Shown in pieces: positions 62,307-62,334 of a stretch of 62,334 bases of DNA (the stretch's first letter is position 1; every line of letters starts with the position of its first letter). The notes beneath the pieces are model-generated. The model saw nothing but the letters and a program-made list of their open reading frames with translations, searched no databases and had not been told where the DNA came from. Where the stretch lies: the NCBI GenBank assembly GCA_018692315.1, contig JABHKC010000016.1, forward strand, positions 1 through 62,334, in the 5' to 3' direction. The DNA comes from Bacteroidota bacterium (lineage in GTDB: Bacteria; Bacteroidota; Bacteroidia; Bacteroidales; JABHKC01). The position numbers and the translations under genes are program-made.

Positions 62307-62334
62307 TATTATCAAGTTAAACGGAAGCAAGCTC

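Noticed and set aside
1-62334. tRNA genes and CRISPR arrays
   Set aside because: The only T-arm-like sequence with a matching acceptor stem belongs to the tmRNA, and no regularly spaced repeats were seen.

Overview
The window is AT-rich chromosomal DNA from a member of the phylum Bacteroidota. Four things support this. Secreted proteins end in type A Por/T9SS C-terminal sorting domains. Several genes are preceded by the Bacteroidota -7 element TAnnTTTG, in two cases with TTTG 20 nt upstream. The tmRNA encodes the tag GENNYALAA. The gene families are typical of the phylum (DUF5686, DUF4271, a ~630-residue PurF homologue, YitT, GEVED/PKD adhesin-like proteins). Order and species cannot be fixed from the sequence alone. 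There is no rRNA, tRNA or CRISPR array.

Layout. 0.3-4.3 kb: a T9SS cargo protein, then a tight operon of ankyrin protein, stand-alone receiver, ECF-type sigma factor and membrane TPR protein. 4.7-6.8 kb: a large secreted beta-propeller protein that lacks the sorting domain of its relatives, followed by a degenerate copy of its own 3' end. 6.8-24.2 kb: mostly housekeeping and envelope genes: a TlpA-like thioredoxin lipoprotein, UDP-GlcNAc 2-epimerase, Tex, EF-P, a SpoIIE-type phosphatase, a DUF5686 protein, a flippase, a sensor kinase, TyrS, Wzz, an O-antigen ligase-like protein and Nth. A small graveyard at 18.9-19.5 kb holds an AbiH remnant and a relE gene with an internal stop. 24.2-33.0 kb: three leftward multidomain T9SS proteins sharing a long C-terminal half. 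33.4-41.4 kb: two small Cys-rich lipoproteins, trmB, dtd, tmRNA, a second ECF sigma/anti-sigma pair, a Zn-ribbon protein, an Arc-like/SPFH pair, a DMT transporter and a YkgJ-type protein. 41.6-44.0 kb: a TonB-dependent receptor.

The most coherent specialised locus is 44.2-49.8 kb: an alpha-oxoamine synthase, an Fe-S type APS/PAPS reductase, two small uncharacterised proteins, a YeiH-type sulfate/sulfite exporter homologue and a threonine-synthase-like PLP enzyme. Read together they fit sulfonolipid (capnine) biosynthesis. The reductase would supply sulfite. The threonine-synthase paralogue would make cysteate. The alpha-oxoamine synthase would condense cysteate with a fatty acyl thioester to 3-ketocapnine. 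This is an inference from family and context.

49.9-62.3 kb: leftward purF-like and cysS, a MazF/PemK toxin-antitoxin pair, a PD-(D/E)XK nuclease-like gene broken into three pieces, a YitT protein and glycine C-acetyltransferase. These are followed by a rightward OmpR-type response regulator, a DUF4271 protein and HemD, then a leftward beta-barrel protein plus lipoprotein. The right edge carries a 19-bp direct repeat and a promoter-like site that may belong to a mobile element cut off by the window. Intrinsic terminators and promoter elements are listed where the bases show them; none has been tested by computation.
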